The notes: generated from the letters alone by a model not told the origin. A stretch of DNA of 64,000 nt from Leucobacter musarum subsp. musarum (GCF_001273845.1 NZ_JHBW01000087.1:124001-188000); one strand, 5' to 3'; positions 7,601 through 18,235 are shown, counted from the stretch's first letter. Translations and numbers: made by a program.

Positions 7601-10600
7601 ATGCCGCAGCGCTCGCCGATCACCCACCCGGGCTCGACTTTCCCCGCCCCTGTCGGACTCTACGATCCCGCAGACGAGCGCGATGCCTGCGGGCTCGCCT
7701 CCGTGGTCGCGCTGACCGGTCAGGCCAGCCACACGATCATCGAACAGGCGCTTGAAGCACTCGAGCATCTGGAGCACCGCGGCGCGGTCGGCTCAGATGC
7801 GGGAACCGGCGACGGCGCCGGCATCTTGAGCGACCTGCCCGACCTCCTCATCCGCGGGGAGCTCCACGCGCAAGATGCCTCACTGCGCCTGCCCGAGCCG
7901 GGCGCATATGCTGCCGGCCTCGCGTTCCTTCCGCAGGCGACCACGGAACGCCGTGCCGTGCAGTATCGCATCGCGGCGATCGCCGCTGAAGAGGGGCTGA
8001 GCGTGCTCGCCTGGCGCCCGGTGTCGGTGCGCCCCGACGTGCTGGGTGAAAGCGCGCGCATCGCGAGCCCGGTCATCGAACAGCTCGTGCTCGTCGCCGC
8101 GGCAGGGACGACGCTCAGTACGGACGACCTCGAGCGTCAGGCATTTCGCACGCGCAAGCGCGTGCAGCATGAGACGGGCTGCTACCTGCCGTCGCTCAGC
8201 GCGCGCACCATCGTCTACAAGGGCATGGTGACGACGCTGCAGCTGCCCGGTTTCTACCCGGAGCTCTCCGATGCGCGATTCACCAGCCGGTTCGCCATTG
8301 TGCACTCCCGCTACTCCACGAACACCTTCCCGTCCTGGCACCTCGCCCAGCCCCTGCGCATGGTCGCGCACAACGGCGAGATCAACACGGTGCGCGGCAA
8401 CCGCAACTGGATGCGTGCGCGCGAAGCACAGCTCGAATCGGAGCGACTCGGCGACATCTCGCCGCTGCTGCCGATTTGTTCGGAAGGGGGCAGCGACTCT
8501 GCCAGTTTCGACGAGGTCTTGGAACTCCTGGTGCAGGCGGGACGGTCACTGCCGCATGCACTTGCGATGATGGTGCCGGAAGCGTGGGAGTCGGAGTCGG
8601 GTCTGTCACCCGAACTCGTCGATTTCCTCGAGTACCACTCCCTCGTCATGGAGCCATGGGATGGGCCGGCCGCCATGATCGCGACTGACGGCACCGAACT
8701 CGTCGCGCTGCTGGATCGCAATGGTCTGCGCCCGGGTCGGTATCTCGTGACCTCCGACGGGGTGCTCGTGATCGCGAGCGAGACCGGGGTGCTCGACATT
8801 GCGCCCGAACGCGTCGTGCAGCGCGGTCGGTTGCAGCCCGGCCGCATGCTGGCGGTTGATCTCACGACCGGCGTCATCCGCGATGACGAGGCCGTCAAAG
8901 CAGAACTCGCGGCATCGCAGCCGTGGGGCGACTGGCTCGCCGAGGGGCGCATCCGGCTCTCTGAGCAGCCGGAGCGCGAGCACCTGGTGCATCCTCCCGC
9001 CTCGATCGAGCGACGCCAGCGCACCTTCGGATACACCGAGGAGGAGCTCCGTGTGCTGCTCACTCCGATGGCTCGGGACGCGATCGAGCCGCTCGCCGCG
9101 ATGGGCAGTGACACCCCGATTGCGACGCTGTCGGATCGGCCGCGCCTCGTCTTCGACTACTTCGTGCAGCAGTTCGCGCAGGTGACGAACCCGCCGCTGG
9201 ACGCGCTTCGCGAAGAATTGGTCACCAGCCTGCGCGCCGGTCTGGGGCCGCAGGAGAATCTGCTCACGCAGTCGGCCGATCATGCGCGCCAGGTGATCCT
9301 CGACTTCCCGGTGATCAATAACGACGCACTCGCGCGCATCCAGCACTTCGGTGACGACCCGGAGCGGGAGCGCGCGGTCACGATTCGCGGGCTCTACCCG
9401 GTTGATTCGGGTGCCCGAGGACTCGCCGACCGACTGGACGCGATGTGCCGCGAGGCGAACGCCGCGATCGATGCCGGCGCCGAGTTCATCATTCTCTCCG
9501 ACCGCGATTCGAACAAGGATCAGGCCCCCGTGCCCTCCCTGCTCGCCGTGTCGGCGGTGCATCACTACCTGATTCGCGAGGGCAAGCGACTGCGCGTCGC
9601 TCTCGTCGCCGAGGCCGGAGACGTGCGCGAGGTGCACCATGTGGCTGCGCTCATCGGCTACGGTGCGGCTGCGGTGAACCCGTACCTCGCGATGGAAACC
9701 GTGGGACTTCTGGTGCGCGACGGGTCGATTCCGGAGGTGTCTGAAGACGCCGCGATTGCCGGGCTCATTAAGGCGCTCGGCAAGGGGATGCTGAAGGTGA
9801 TGTCCAAGATGGGCATTTCCACGGTCGCGTCGTATTGCGGTGCACAGACCTTTGAGGCCATCGGCCTGTCGCAGCAGGTGGTCGATCGCTACTTCACCGG
9901 TACGACCTCGCGGCTCGGCGGAATCGGGCTCGACGTCATCGCGGCTGAAGTCGCGGCGCGGCATCGCTCTGCGTACCCCGACGATGTCGCGGCCCACGCG
10001 CATCGCACCCTCGAGACCGGCGGAGAATACCGCTGGCGACGCGGGGAAGAGCCGCACCTCTTCGATCCCGAGACGATCTTCAAGCTGCAGCATGCCACCC
10101 GTACCGGGCGTCGCGACATCTTCACGGCGTACACGGCACGGGTCAACGAGCAGCAAGAGCGGCTGATGACGTTGCGCGGCCTGTTCAAGTTCGCACCGCA
10201 GCGGCCCGCAGTGCCGCTCGGCGAGGTCGAGCCGGTCAGCGACATCGTGAAGCGTTTTGCGACTGGCGCGATGAGTTACGGCTCCATCTCACCCGAGGCG
10301 CACGAAACACTCGCGATCGCGATGAACCGGCTCGGCGCGAAGTCGAACACGGGCGAGGGCGGCGAATCTGACGATCGGCTGCTCGACCCCGAGCGTCGCA
10401 GCGCGATCAAGCAGGTCGCCTCCGGTCGCTTCGGCGTCACCTCGATGTACCTCACGCACGCCGATGAGATCCAGATCAAGCTGGCGCAGGGCGCCAAGCC
10501 GGGGGAGGGCGGGCAGCTGCCGCCGACCAAGATGTACCCCTGGATCGCCCGTACCCGTCACGCGACGCCGGGCGTGGGCTTGATCTCTCCGCCGCCTCAC

Positions 10601-12235
10601 CACGACATCTACTCGATCGAAGATCTCAAGCAGCTGATCTTCGACCTGAAGCGTGCGAACCCGTCTGCGCGGATCAGCACGAAGCTGGTCGCGCAGAGCG
10701 GCATCGGGCCGGTTGCGGCCGGTGTCGCCAAAGCCCTCTCCGACGTGATTCTGGTGTCGGGTCACGACGGCGGTACCGGCGCGAGCCCGATGAACTCTCT
10801 GAAGCACGCCGGATCGCCGTGGGAGCTCGGCCTCGCCGAGGCGCAGCAGACGCTGATGCTCAACGGCTTGCGGGAGCGCGTGGTGCTCCAGGCCGACGGG
10901 CAGCTCAAGACGGGCCGCGATGTGGTCATCGCTGCGCTACTCGGGGCCGAAGAGTTCGGCTTCGCGACCGCTCCGCTGGTGGTCTCCGGGTGCATCATGA
11001 TGCGCGTCTGCCATCTCGATACCTGCCCGGTGGGCGTCGCGACGCAGAACCCCGACCTGCGTGCGCGCTACACCGGTCAAGCCGAGCACGTGGTGAACTT
11101 CTTCCGCTTCATCGCCGAAGAGGTGCGCGAGATTCTGGCTTCGCTCGGGTTCCGCTCGATCGACGAAGCCGTGGGCGATACCTCGGCGCTCGACGTCGAC
11201 GATGCGATCTCGCACTGGAAGGCATCGGGGCTCGACCTGACGCCGATCCTGCGTGGACCGGTGTTCGCCGAGGGTGAGCCGCGCCGTCACGGACGCGAGC
11301 AGGATCACGAGCTGGGCGAGCACTTCGACGTGCAGCTGATGCCGATGGCGGCGGATGCGCTCGAGCGCCGCGACCCTGTGGTGATCGACCTACCGATTCG
11401 CAACATCGATCGGGCCGTCGGCACCACGCTCGGCCACGAGGTCACCAAGCGCTTCGGCGCGGAGGGGCTCGCCCCCGAAACCATCGACATCACCCTCACC
11501 GGTTCGGCCGGGCAGTCGCTCGGCGCCTTCATGCCCGCAGGCATCACGCTGCGACTGGTGGGAGACGCGAACGACTACGTCGGCAAGGGACTTTCTGGCG
11601 GCGAGGTCGTGATTCGCCCGCACCCCGAATCCGGGCACCCCGCTTCGGGCAACGTCATCGCCGGCAACGTGATCGGGTACGGGGCGACGAGCGGTTCGCT
11701 CTGGATCGCGGGCGTCGTCGGTGAGCGGTTCCTGGTGCGCGGCTCGGGAGCGACCGCCGTAGTCGAGGGCACGGGTGACCACGCGCTCGAGTACTTCACC
11801 GGTGGCTTCGCGCTGATCCTCGGGCCCACGGGCCGCAATATCGGTGCCGGTATGTCGGGTGGAGAGGCGATCCTGCTCGATCTCGACCCGGCCGACGTCA
11901 ATTCGGCCGAACTCGCGTCGGGCTCGCTGCTGCTGCAGCGGTTCGGCGGAGCGGACGACCTCGGCCCGGGGCTGCCCGACGGCGAAGAGCGCGCGCTGCG
12001 GGAGAAGATCGTCGGGCTCGTCAAGCGGCACGGCGAGCAGACCGGCTCTTCGGTCGCCGCCGAACTGCTCGAGAGCATCGAGCGCGACCCCGAGGGCACC
12101 TTTGCCCGATTCACGCGTCTGATCCCGCGCGGCTACTCGCGCGTCCTCGAGATTCGAGTGCGCGCCGGTGAACAGGGCATCGACCCCGATGGCGACCGTG
12201 TCTGGTCCGAGATCTTGGAGGCGACTCATGGCTGA
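7601..12235 (+). CDS. gltB: Glutamate synthase (NADPH) large subunit
   Basis: Alpha subunit of ferredoxin-like GOGAT, converting glutamine and 2-oxoglutarate to two glutamates. The 1544 residues have the family order. A short propeptide precedes the class II glutaminase nucleophile Cys30 (ERDACGLASV), then come the glutaminase domain, a central domain, and the FMN/2-oxoglutarate barrel from about residue 860 (TGAMSYGSISPEAH, NTGEGGE). The 3Fe-4S cysteines are near residues 1130-1142 (CIMMRVCHLDTCPVG), and the C-terminal GXGXG beta-helix follows. The start has an RBS inside a hairpin, and mature enzyme requires removal of the first 29 residues. It overlaps gltD by 8 nt, so the subunits are cotranslated. 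Confidence 0.98.
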   Translation: MPQRSPITHPGSTFPAPVGLYDPADERDACGLASVVALTGQASHTIIEQALEALEHLEHRGAVGSDAGTGDGAGILSDLPDLLIRGELHAQDASLRLPEPGAYAAGLAFLPQATTERRAVQYRIAAIAAEEGLSVLAWRPVSVRPDVLGESARIASPVIEQLVLVAAAGTTLSTDDLERQAFRTRKRVQHETGCYLPSLSARTIVYKGMVTTLQLPGFYPELSDARFTSRFAIVHSRYSTNTFPSWHLAQPLRMVAHNGEINTVRGNRNWMRAREAQLESERLGDISPLLPICSEGGSDSASFDEVLELLVQAGRSLPHALAMMVPEAWESESGLSPELVDFLEYHSLVMEPWDGPAAMIATDGTELVALLDRNGLRPGRYLVTSDGVLVIASETGVLDIAPERVVQRGRLQPGRMLAVDLTTGVIRDDEAVKAELAASQPWGDWLAEGRIRLSEQPEREHLVHPPASIERRQRTFGYTEEELRVLLTPMARDAIEPLAAMGSDTPIATLSDRPRLVFDYFVQQFAQVTNPPLDALREELVTSLRAGLGPQENLLTQSADHARQVILDFPVINNDALARIQHFGDDPERERAVTIRGLYPVDSGARGLADRLDAMCREANAAIDAGAEFIILSDRDSNKDQAPVPSLLAVSAVHHYLIREGKRLRVALVAEAGDVREVHHVAALIGYGAAAVNPYLAMETVGLLVRDGSIPEVSEDAAIAGLIKALGKGMLKVMSKMGISTVASYCGAQTFEAIGLSQQVVDRYFTGTTSRLGGIGLDVIAAEVAARHRSAYPDDVAAHAHRTLETGGEYRWRRGEEPHLFDPETIFKLQHATRTGRRDIFTAYTARVNEQQERLMTLRGLFKFAPQRPAVPLGEVEPVSDIVKRFATGAMSYGSISPEAHETLAIAMNRLGAKSNTGEGGESDDRLLDPERRSAIKQVASGRFGVTSMYLTHADEIQIKLAQGAKPGEGGQLPPTKMYPWIARTRHATPGVGLISPPPHHDIYSIEDLKQLIFDLKRANPSARISTKLVAQSGIGPVAAGVAKALSDVILVSGHDGGTGASPMNSLKHAGSPWELGLAEAQQTLMLNGLRERVVLQADGQLKTGRDVVIAALLGAEEFGFATAPLVVSGCIMMRVCHLDTCPVGVATQNPDLRARYTGQAEHVVNFFRFIAEEVREILASLGFRSIDEAVGDTSALDVDDAISHWKASGLDLTPILRGPVFAEGEPRRHGREQDHELGEHFDVQLMPMAADALERRDPVVIDLPIRNIDRAVGTTLGHEVTKRFGAEGLAPETIDITLTGSAGQSLGAFMPAGITLRLVGDANDYVGKGLSGGEVVIRPHPESGHPASGNVIAGNVIGYGATSGSLWIAGVVGERFLVRGSGATAVVEGTGDHALEYFTGGFALILGPTGRNIGAGMSGGEAILLDLDPADVNSAELASGSLLLQRFGGADDLGPGLPDGEERALREKIVGLVKRHGEQTGSSVAAELLESIERDPEGTFARFTRLIPRGYSRVLEIRVRAGEQGIDPDGDRVWSEILEATHG

Positions 12236-13679
12236 TCCCCGCGGATTCCTGAAGGTGCGCGAGCGCGAACTCGCGCCGAAGCGACCCGTCGAACTGCGAC
12301 TCAAGGACTGGAGCGAGGTCGTCGACCCCGCGAACCCGAAACTCGTCGCCAAGCAGGCGTCTCGTTGCATGGACTGCGGCGTCGCGTTCTGCCACCAGGG
12401 CTGCCCGCTCGGCAACCTCATTCCCGAGTGGAACGACCTGATGTTCCGCGGTCGGGAGCGGGAAGCCATCGAGCGTCTGCACGCGACGAACAACTTCCCC
12501 GAGTTCACAGGTCGCGCCTGCCCGGCACCCTGCGAGTCTGCCTGCGTGCTGGGAATCAACCAGCCCGCGGTCACGATCAAGCAGATCGAAAACAGCATCA
12601 TCGACCAAGCGTTCATGAACGGCTGGGTCGTGCCGCAGCCGCCGTCGCGACTCACGGGCAAGACCGTGGCGGTTGTCGGATCGGGGCCCGCGGGCCTCGC
12701 CGCGGCGCAGCAGCTGACCCGTGCCGGTCACACGGTCGCCGTCTACGAGCGCGATGAGGAGCCGGGCGGCCTGCTCCGGTTCGGCATCCCCGACTTCAAA
12801 CTCGAGAAGACGCTCGTCGCGCGCCGCGTGGAGCAGTTGAAAGCCGAAGGCACACGGTTCCGGTGCGGCATCGAGATCGGCCGCGACATGTCGTGGAGCG
12901 AGCTTCGTCGACGTTACGACGCCGTCATCGTCGCGACCGGCGCCACGGTGCCCCGTGAACTGCCGCTGCCCGGCCGCGAACTCGCCGGCATCATGCCCGC
13001 GATGGAGTACCTGTCGGCCTCGAACCGTGTGCAGTCGGGCGCGCTCGCCGAGACGCCGTTCGACGCAGCAGGCAAGCACGTGATCGTGATCGGCGGCGGC
13101 GACACCGGCGCCGACTGCATCGGCACCGCGCACCGTCAGGGAGCGAAGTCGGTCACGAATCTCGCGATCGGCAAGAAACCGTCCGAGTTCCGCAGCACGG
13201 GTCAGCCGTGGCCGGTGCACCCCACGCTGTTCGAGGTGTCGAGTTCGCATGAGGAGGGCGGAGAGCGGAAGTTCCTCGCGTCGACCGTCGAATTCGTCGC
13301 CGGCGAGGGCGGTCAGGTCATCGGGCTTCGCGTGGCAGAGACCGGCTTCACCGACGAGGGCCGCGTGCCGATCGCCGGTACCGAAGAATTGCTCGATGCA
13401 GATCTCGTGCTCATCGCGATGGGATTCACCGGCCCCGAGGAGATCGAAGACCCCGCGCATCGTCTGGAGCGCTCGAAGCGCGGCGCATTCGAACGGCAAC
13501 GCGACTACGCCACCGAGCTTCCCGGTGTATTCGTCGCCGGCGACGCCGGCCGAGGTCAGTCGCTGATCGTCTGGGCGATTGCCGAGGGCCGTGCCGCCGC
13601 CGCGTCGGTCGATCGGTACCTCACGGGCGACACCGTGCTGCCGAGCCCGGTCACCGCGCACGACCGCGCATTCGTCTGA
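12228..13679 (+). CDS. gltD: Glutamate synthase (NADPH) small subunit
   Basis: Beta subunit of glutamate synthase that passes electrons from NADPH through FAD and 4Fe-4S clusters to GltB. The ATG at 12228 lies inside the end of gltB and begins MADPRGFLKVRERELAPKRP, the usual start of the family. Of 483 residues, cysteine clusters lie at RCMDCGVAFCHQGCPLGN and CPAPCESACV. The FAD site is VVGSGPAGLAAAQQL, the NADPH site is VIGGGDTGADCIGTA, and a C-terminal FAD motif is VFVAGDAGRGQSL. The gene shares an operon with gltB. After its stop a new promoter serves the methyltransferase. Confidence 0.97.
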   Translation: MADPRGFLKVRERELAPKRPVELRLKDWSEVVDPANPKLVAKQASRCMDCGVAFCHQGCPLGNLIPEWNDLMFRGREREAIERLHATNNFPEFTGRACPAPCESACVLGINQPAVTIKQIENSIIDQAFMNGWVVPQPPSRLTGKTVAVVGSGPAGLAAAQQLTRAGHTVAVYERDEEPGGLLRFGIPDFKLEKTLVARRVEQLKAEGTRFRCGIEIGRDMSWSELRRRYDAVIVATGATVPRELPLPGRELAGIMPAMEYLSASNRVQSGALAETPFDAAGKHVIVIGGGDTGADCIGTAHRQGAKSVTNLAIGKKPSEFRSTGQPWPVHPTLFEVSSSHEEGGERKFLASTVEFVAGEGGQVIGLRVAETGFTDEGRVPIAGTEELLDADLVLIAMGFTGPEEIEDPAHRLERSKRGAFERQRDYATELPGVFVAGDAGRGQSLIVWAIAEGRAAAASVDRYLTGDTVLPSPVTAHDRAFV

Positions 13680-13702
13680 ACGGACACCGCCGCGGGGCGG
13701 AC

Positions 13703-13708
13703 TACGCT
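13703..13708 (+). promoter_or_regulatory. -10 element of a leaderless methyltransferase promoter
   Basis: TACGCT lies exactly 6 nt before the GTG at 13715, in the 35-bp gap after gltD. There is no ribosome binding site, so a leaderless transcript beginning at the GTG is predicted. Confidence 0.55.
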
Positions 13709-13714
13709 GAGCAG

Positions 13715-15313
13715 GTGCACGATGAACTCGCTCAACGTCTTCGAACCGACCTCGCTGCGGCGCCGTACCGCGCCGCGGCCGTCTCCGCCCTGCTCGGGTC
13801 CGTGGCCGACGACGCTCGCCAGCGCGGCGTGTTCGCGCCAGCGCGCCAGGCTCTCGCGGGTGCGCACGGTGCGCTCGCGACGCTCGTTCGCGTCTTTCTG
13901 CTCGGTGAGGCGGTGCCGGATCGCGACATCGAGGCTGCATTCCCTGCACTCGGCGCCATCGGCGCGCACCAGCTCGGCCTGATTGTGGCCGACGGTGTGG
14001 CGGCGGAGCAGACCCTTGACGCGTCCGATGGCGGTGTAGTCCAGTCATCGGCATGGTGTGCGGCACTCTCGCTCAACTCCGTGGTCGTCGACGCCGATGC
14101 CGAGTGGTGGGTGCTCTCCGATCTCGACGACCAATTGCGTCGCGGCCCGGCCCAGCCCGACCACGTCATGGGTGTCGGCGGCGCTACGCGCTCGTTGCTC
14201 GCGCAGTCGCCCCGCCGAACGGTGGAACGAGCGCTCGATCTCGGCACCGGCTGCGGCATCGTGGCGATGCAGCTGACGCGGTTCGCCTCGAGCGTGGTCG
14301 CGACCGACATTTCGGAGCGGGCCCTCGCGCTCGCCCGCATGAACGCCGTACTGAACGACGTTGCCGATCAGATCGAGTTTCGGCAGGGAGATCTGTTCGC
14401 GCCGGTGCTCGACCAGAAGTTCGACCTGATCCTGTCGAATCCTCCGTTCGTCATCACGCCCCGTGGCGCCGGCACACCTGTGTACGAGTATCGCGACGGC
14501 GGACTTACGGGTGACGCGCTCGCAGAGCGGGTGATCACGCAGGGGCCCGAGCACCTCGAAATAGGGGGCACGCTCCTCTGCCTGGCGAACTGGGAGTCGC
14601 CGTGGGGCACCAACGGGCTCGGGCGGGTAGGCGACTGGATCGAACGCGCGATCGGGATCGCCGGACCACTCGCGGCCTGGGTGCTCGAGCGGGATCGCGT
14701 CGAGCCAGCGACGTACGCCGAAACCTGGGTGCGCGACGGGGGAGCGCGACCGGGAGATCCCGCGTTCGAAACACTCCTTGACGACTGGCTCGCCGACTTC
14801 ACGGCTCGACGCATCACGGCGATCGGTCTGGGATCCGTGCGCGTGCGACGACGCCCCGCGACCGCTGAATCCGTGGTCCAACTCGACTCGGCGCTGGGCG
14901 CATTCTCTGCGGCACCTGGGGACCAGCTGCAGCGCGCCTTCTCCGTCGGCGCGGCCACCGCGGCGGCCGACGCCGCGACGGTGCTTGCGACTCGCTGGGT
15001 GCTCGACGACGCCGTGGTCGAAGAGCGGGAGCATCGCCCGGGCGAAGAATCCCCGCGCCGCATCACCCTAACCACTGATCAGCCCATCGCCCGACAAGTT
15101 GCCGCCGATGCACTGTTGGCCGCCGCCGTCGGAGCCTGCGACGGAGAGCTCACGCTGCGGCAGATTGCCGACGCGCTCGCGACCCTCCTCGAAGTCGACG
15201 CAGCCGCGGCCGCCGACGCGCTCGTCGCCGGAATCACCGAACTCGCGTGGTTCGGAATGGTCGCACCCGTGAGTGAGGTCGTGCCGGGCAGCGAAGCTGC
15301 GCCGGTAGACTGA
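13715..15313 (+). CDS. SAM-dependent methyltransferase, DUF7059/PrmC-like
   Basis: A 532-residue protein. An all-helical N-terminal region of about 150 residues resembles the actinobacterial DUF7059 domain. A class I methyltransferase fold follows, with motif I DLGTGCGIVAMQL near residue 175 and motif IV SNPPFVITP near residue 241. The NPPF motif is typical of enzymes that methylate planar nitrogen in glutamine or nucleobases (PrmC, RlmG, RsmC types), so the target is probably a protein side chain or RNA base. A long helical C-terminal extension follows. The GTG start has no RBS but has a -10 element 6 nt upstream. The gene ends 4 nt before hisD, whose -10 lies across its last codons. Confidence 0.8.
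   Translation: MHDELAQRLRTDLAAAPYRAAAVSALLGSVADDARQRGVFAPARQALAGAHGALATLVRVFLLGEAVPDRDIEAAFPALGAIGAHQLGLIVADGVAAEQTLDASDGGVVQSSAWCAALSLNSVVVDADAEWWVLSDLDDQLRRGPAQPDHVMGVGGATRSLLAQSPRRTVERALDLGTGCGIVAMQLTRFASSVVATDISERALALARMNAVLNDVADQIEFRQGDLFAPVLDQKFDLILSNPPFVITPRGAGTPVYEYRDGGLTGDALAERVITQGPEHLEIGGTLLCLANWESPWGTNGLGRVGDWIERAIGIAGPLAAWVLERDRVEPATYAETWVRDGGARPGDPAFETLLDDWLADFTARRITAIGLGSVRVRRRPATAESVVQLDSALGAFSAAPGDQLQRAFSVGAATAAADAATVLATRWVLDDAVVEEREHRPGEESPRRITLTTDQPIARQVAADALLAAAVGACDGELTLRQIADALATLLEVDAAAAADALVAGITELAWFGMVAPVSEVVPGSEAAPVD
15306..15311 (+). promoter_or_regulatory. -10 element of a leaderless hisD promoter
   Basis: TAGACT overlaps the last codons of the methyltransferase gene and sits exactly 6 nt before the GTG at 15318. 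This supports GTG 15318 over ATG 15321 as the hisD start. Confidence 0.55.
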
Positions 15314-15317
15314 TTCG

Positions 15318-16640
15318 GTGATGCGAACGATCGACCTGCGCGGCTCCGACCTGTCGCGATCTGCGTTGCTGCACCTCGTGCCGCGTGCAGCAGTCAGCGC
15401 TGATGTCGCAGTGGAGCGAGTGCGGCCGCTGGTCGCCGACGTCGCGGAACGCGGCGAAGCGGCGCTGCGAGACCAGGCCCGCAGCTTCGACGGAGTCGCA
15501 GATCATGCGCTCCGCGTGCCGACAGAAACGGTGCGTGCGTCGTTGAACGACTGCCCGCCTGACGTCGAAGCGGCGCTGCGAGCGCTCATCGCGCGGCTGA
15601 GAGTCGCCTCGGCCGCTCAGGTTCCCGAAGCACGAGAGTCGCGCATCGCAGATGGCGCGGTGATCCGTCAGCGCTGGCAGCCGGTGTCCCGGGTGGGGCT
15701 CTATGCACCCGGTGGAAAAGCCGCCTATCCGTCCTCGGTCGTGATGAATGCGGTGGCGGCGCAGACCGCTGGTGTGCCCAGCTTGGCGCTTGCGTCTCCG
15801 GCGCAACTCGAAAACGGCGGCCTGCCGCACCCCGCGGTGCTGTGGGCGGCCGCGTTGTGCGGCATCACCGAGGTCTATGCCATCGGCGGCGCAGGAGCGA
15901 TCGCCGCATTCGCGCACGGTGTGCCGGAGATCGGCCTTGACCCGGTCGACGTTGTGACAGGACCGGGCAATGTGTTCGTCGCTGCGGCGAAGCGCGTGGT
16001 GAGCGGCCTCGTCGGCATCGACGCCGAGGCCGGGACGACCGAGATTCTCGTGATCGCCGATGACTCGGCTGATGCCGCATTCGTGGCGGCCGATCTCATC
16101 AGTCAGGCCGAGCACGACGAAGCCGCGGCTTCGGTGCTGGTGACGGATTCGCCTGAACTCGCTGATCGAGTCGCGGCCGAGATCGCGGATCGCGCAGTCT
16201 TGGCATTCCACGCTGAACGCGTGGCGACGGCTCTTCGCGGCCCGCAATCGGGCATCATTCTGGTCGACGATCTCGCGGCAGCAGCGCGGGTGAGCAACGC
16301 GTACGGACCCGAGCATCTCGAGATCCACACCCGCGATGACGAAGCCGTAGTGGCACAGATCACCGATGCCGGTGCCATATTCCTGGGCGCCTACACGCCG
16401 GTCAGCCTCGGAGACTACCTCGCCGGCTCGAACCACGTGCTCCCGACGGGTGGTACCGCCCGTTTTGCCTCGGGGCTCGGCGCTCACACGTTTCTGCGCC
16501 CGCAGCAGATCATCCGATACGACCGTGACGCGCTCCAGTCCGTCGAGCAACCGTTGCGCGCACTCTCGCAGGCCGAAGGCCTTCCTGCCCACGGAGACGC
16601 CGTGAGCGTTCGATTCGAATCAGCAATGGAGACCCGCTGA
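15318..16640 (+). CDS. hisD: Histidinol dehydrogenase
   Basis: Zinc enzyme for the last two steps of histidine synthesis, oxidising histidinol to histidine with NAD. The 440 residues contain the family signatures [18 protein letters not shown], a glycine-rich [14 protein letters not shown], the [10 protein letters not shown] stretch, and [10 protein letters not shown] with the conserved Glu and His near the active site. No other his gene is adjacent, so hisD is separated from any his operon. The GTG start follows a -10 hexamer by 6 nt. The stop and the nrdR start share one base (TGATG), implying cotranslation with nrdR. Confidence 0.95.
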   Translation: MMRTIDLRGSDLSRSALLHLVPRAAVSADVAVERVRPLVADVAERGEAALRDQARSFDGVADHALRVPTETVRASLNDCPPDVEAALRALIARLRVASAAQVPEARESRIADGAVIRQRWQPVSRVGLYAPGGKAAYPSSVVMNAVAAQTAGVPSLALASPAQLENGGLPHPAVLWAAALCGITEVYAIGGAGAIAAFAHGVPEIGLDPVDVVTGPGNVFVAAAKRVVSGLVGIDAEAGTTEILVIADDSADAAFVAADLISQAEHDEAAASVLVTDSPELADRVAAEIADRAVLAFHAERVATALRGPQSGIILVDDLAAAARVSNAYGPEHLEIHTRDDEAVVAQITDAGAIFLGAYTPVSLGDYLAGSNHVLPTGGTARFASGLGAHTFLRPQQIIRYDRDALQSVEQPLRALSQAEGLPAHGDAVSVRFESAMETR

Positions 16641-17125
16641 TGCATTGCCCGTTCTGCCGCCACCCCGATTCGCGCGTCATCGACTCGCGCACCGCTGATG
16701 ACGGACTGTCGATTCGTCGCCGCCGCCAGTGCCCGGAGTGCGGGCGACGATTCACCACCACTGAGACGGCAAGTTTGACCGTGATCAAGCGATCCGGCGT
16801 CGTCGAGCCGTTCAGCCGCGAGAAAGTGATGAGCGGCGTGCGCAAAGCGTGTCAGGGGCGCCCCGTTACCGAGGCAGACCTCGCCGTGCTGGCCCAACAG
16901 GTCGAGGAATCGGTTCGCTCGAGCGGCATCGCCCAGTTCGATGCCAACGAGATCGGGCTGGCGATCCTGCCCCATCTGCGCAAGCTCGACGAAGTCGCTT
17001 ACCTGCGCTTCGCGAGCGTGTACCAGGCGTTCGAGTCGCTCGAAGACTTCGATGCCGCGATCGAAGAATTGCGTGCTCGCCCGGCCGCGGCGGCTACTGC
17101 ATCCACAACTGATCCGGAGGCCTGA
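16640..17125 (+). CDS. nrdR: Transcriptional repressor NrdR
   Basis: Nucleotide-sensing repressor of ribonucleotide reductase genes. The 161 residues show the N-terminal zinc ribbon with Cys3, Cys6, Cys31 and Cys34 ([15 protein letters not shown]), followed by an ATP-cone domain with [16 protein letters not shown]. Length matches the family. In other actinobacteria nrdR often sits beside nrdJ or lexA. Here it is coupled to hisD by a 1-nt overlap and is followed 3 nt later by pyrD, so the three probably share a transcript. Confidence 0.97.
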   Translation: MHCPFCRHPDSRVIDSRTADDGLSIRRRRQCPECGRRFTTTETASLTVIKRSGVVEPFSREKVMSGVRKACQGRPVTEADLAVLAQQVEESVRSSGIAQFDANEIGLAILPHLRKLDEVAYLRFASVYQAFESLEDFDAAIEELRARPAAAATASTTDPEA

Positions 17126-17128
17126 CCC

Positions 17129-18181
17129 GTGCGCTGCTACCCGTTGCTGTTCCAGACCGTGCTCCGCCGCATGGATCCCGAACGGGCGCATCACCTCGCG
17201 TTCCGTGTGATTCAGGCGATTCCGTTCGCCGGTGCAATCGCGCGCCGCGTGACTGGTGCCGATCCGTCGCTGCGTGTCGCGACGCTCGGTACCGTGTTTC
17301 CCAGCCCGTTCGGGCTCGCCGCCGGATTCGATAAGAATGCGACCGCGATCGCGGGGCTCGGAGCGCTCGGCTTCGGCCACGTCGAAGTGGGCACGCTGAC
17401 GCGACACGCGCAGCCCGGCAACCCAAAGCCCCGCATGTTCCGACTCGTCGGCGACCGAGGGCTCGTGAACCGCATGGGATTCAACAACGGTGGCTCCGCA
17501 GCGGCCGTGCCGCGGATCGAACGTGCGCGACTCGCACGCCACCGGCCGATCATCGGGGTGAACATCGGCAAGAGCCGGGTGACCGAAGTCGAAGACGCCG
17601 TGCACGACTACGTGTGGAGCACCGAGCGTCTCGCCCCCATCGCGGACTACCTCGCGATCAACGTCAGTTCGCCGAATACCCCGGGCCTGCGCGGGCTCCA
17701 AGAGCTCGAAATGCTCGAGCCTCTGCTCGCGGCAGTGCGTGATGCCGCCGGAACAACTCCGGTACTCGTGAAGATCGCCCCCGATATGGTCGACGAACAG
17801 ATCGATGGCATCGTCGCGCTGGCGCGCAAGACCGGACTGAGCGGCATCATCGCGACGAACACCACCATCTCTCGCGACGGGCTCAGCGCATCTTCGGCGG
17901 AGATCGAGCGCATCGGGGCCGGCGGCCTCTCGGGCGAGCCGCTGCGCGATCGTGCACTCGATGTACTGCGACGCATCCGAGCGATTGAGCCCGATCCCGA
18001 ATTCTGCGTCATCGCCGTCGGCGGCGTGACGAGTGCGTTCGACGTGCTCGAGCGTTTGCGGGCCGGTGCAACACTCGTCCAGGGGTACACGGCCTTCATC
18101 TACGAAGGGCCGCTGTGGGCCCGCGCAATCAACCGGGGACTGCGACGCGCCGGCTACCGGGGGAGTGCTGCCCCGAAGTGA
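17129..18181 (+). CDS. pyrD: Dihydroorotate dehydrogenase (quinone), class 2
   Basis: Membrane-associated FMN enzyme that oxidises dihydroorotate to orotate and passes electrons to menaquinone. It has 350 residues, with an N-terminal helical membrane-association segment typical of class 2. Motifs include FGLAAGFDKN, GFGHVEVGTLT, NRMGFNNGG, AINVSSPNTPGLR with the catalytic serine region, and KIAPD and TNTT near the FMN site. The GTG start has CGGAGG upstream. Pyrimidine synthesis is thereby linked to NrdR in the same apparent operon. The gene ends before a bidirectional hairpin. Confidence 0.96.
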   Translation: MRCYPLLFQTVLRRMDPERAHHLAFRVIQAIPFAGAIARRVTGADPSLRVATLGTVFPSPFGLAAGFDKNATAIAGLGALGFGHVEVGTLTRHAQPGNPKPRMFRLVGDRGLVNRMGFNNGGSAAAVPRIERARLARHRPIIGVNIGKSRVTEVEDAVHDYVWSTERLAPIADYLAINVSSPNTPGLRGLQELEMLEPLLAAVRDAAGTTPVLVKIAPDMVDEQIDGIVALARKTGLSGIIATNTTISRDGLSASSAEIERIGAGGLSGEPLRDRALDVLRRIRAIEPDPEFCVIAVGGVTSAFDVLERLRAGATLVQGYTAFIYEGPLWARAINRGLRRAGYRGSAAPK

Positions 18182-18235
18182 CCCGGCGGGTTCCCAACAA
18201 CCCCCGCTTACTGCATTGCCTCGGTTCTTCTGCAA

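Noticed and set aside
8606..10156. Long minus-strand frame (516 codons) across gltB
   Set aside because: Antisense to the well-conserved gltB, with no recognisable motif and shadow-like composition. The same reasoning removes the frames antisense to gnd and sufB.
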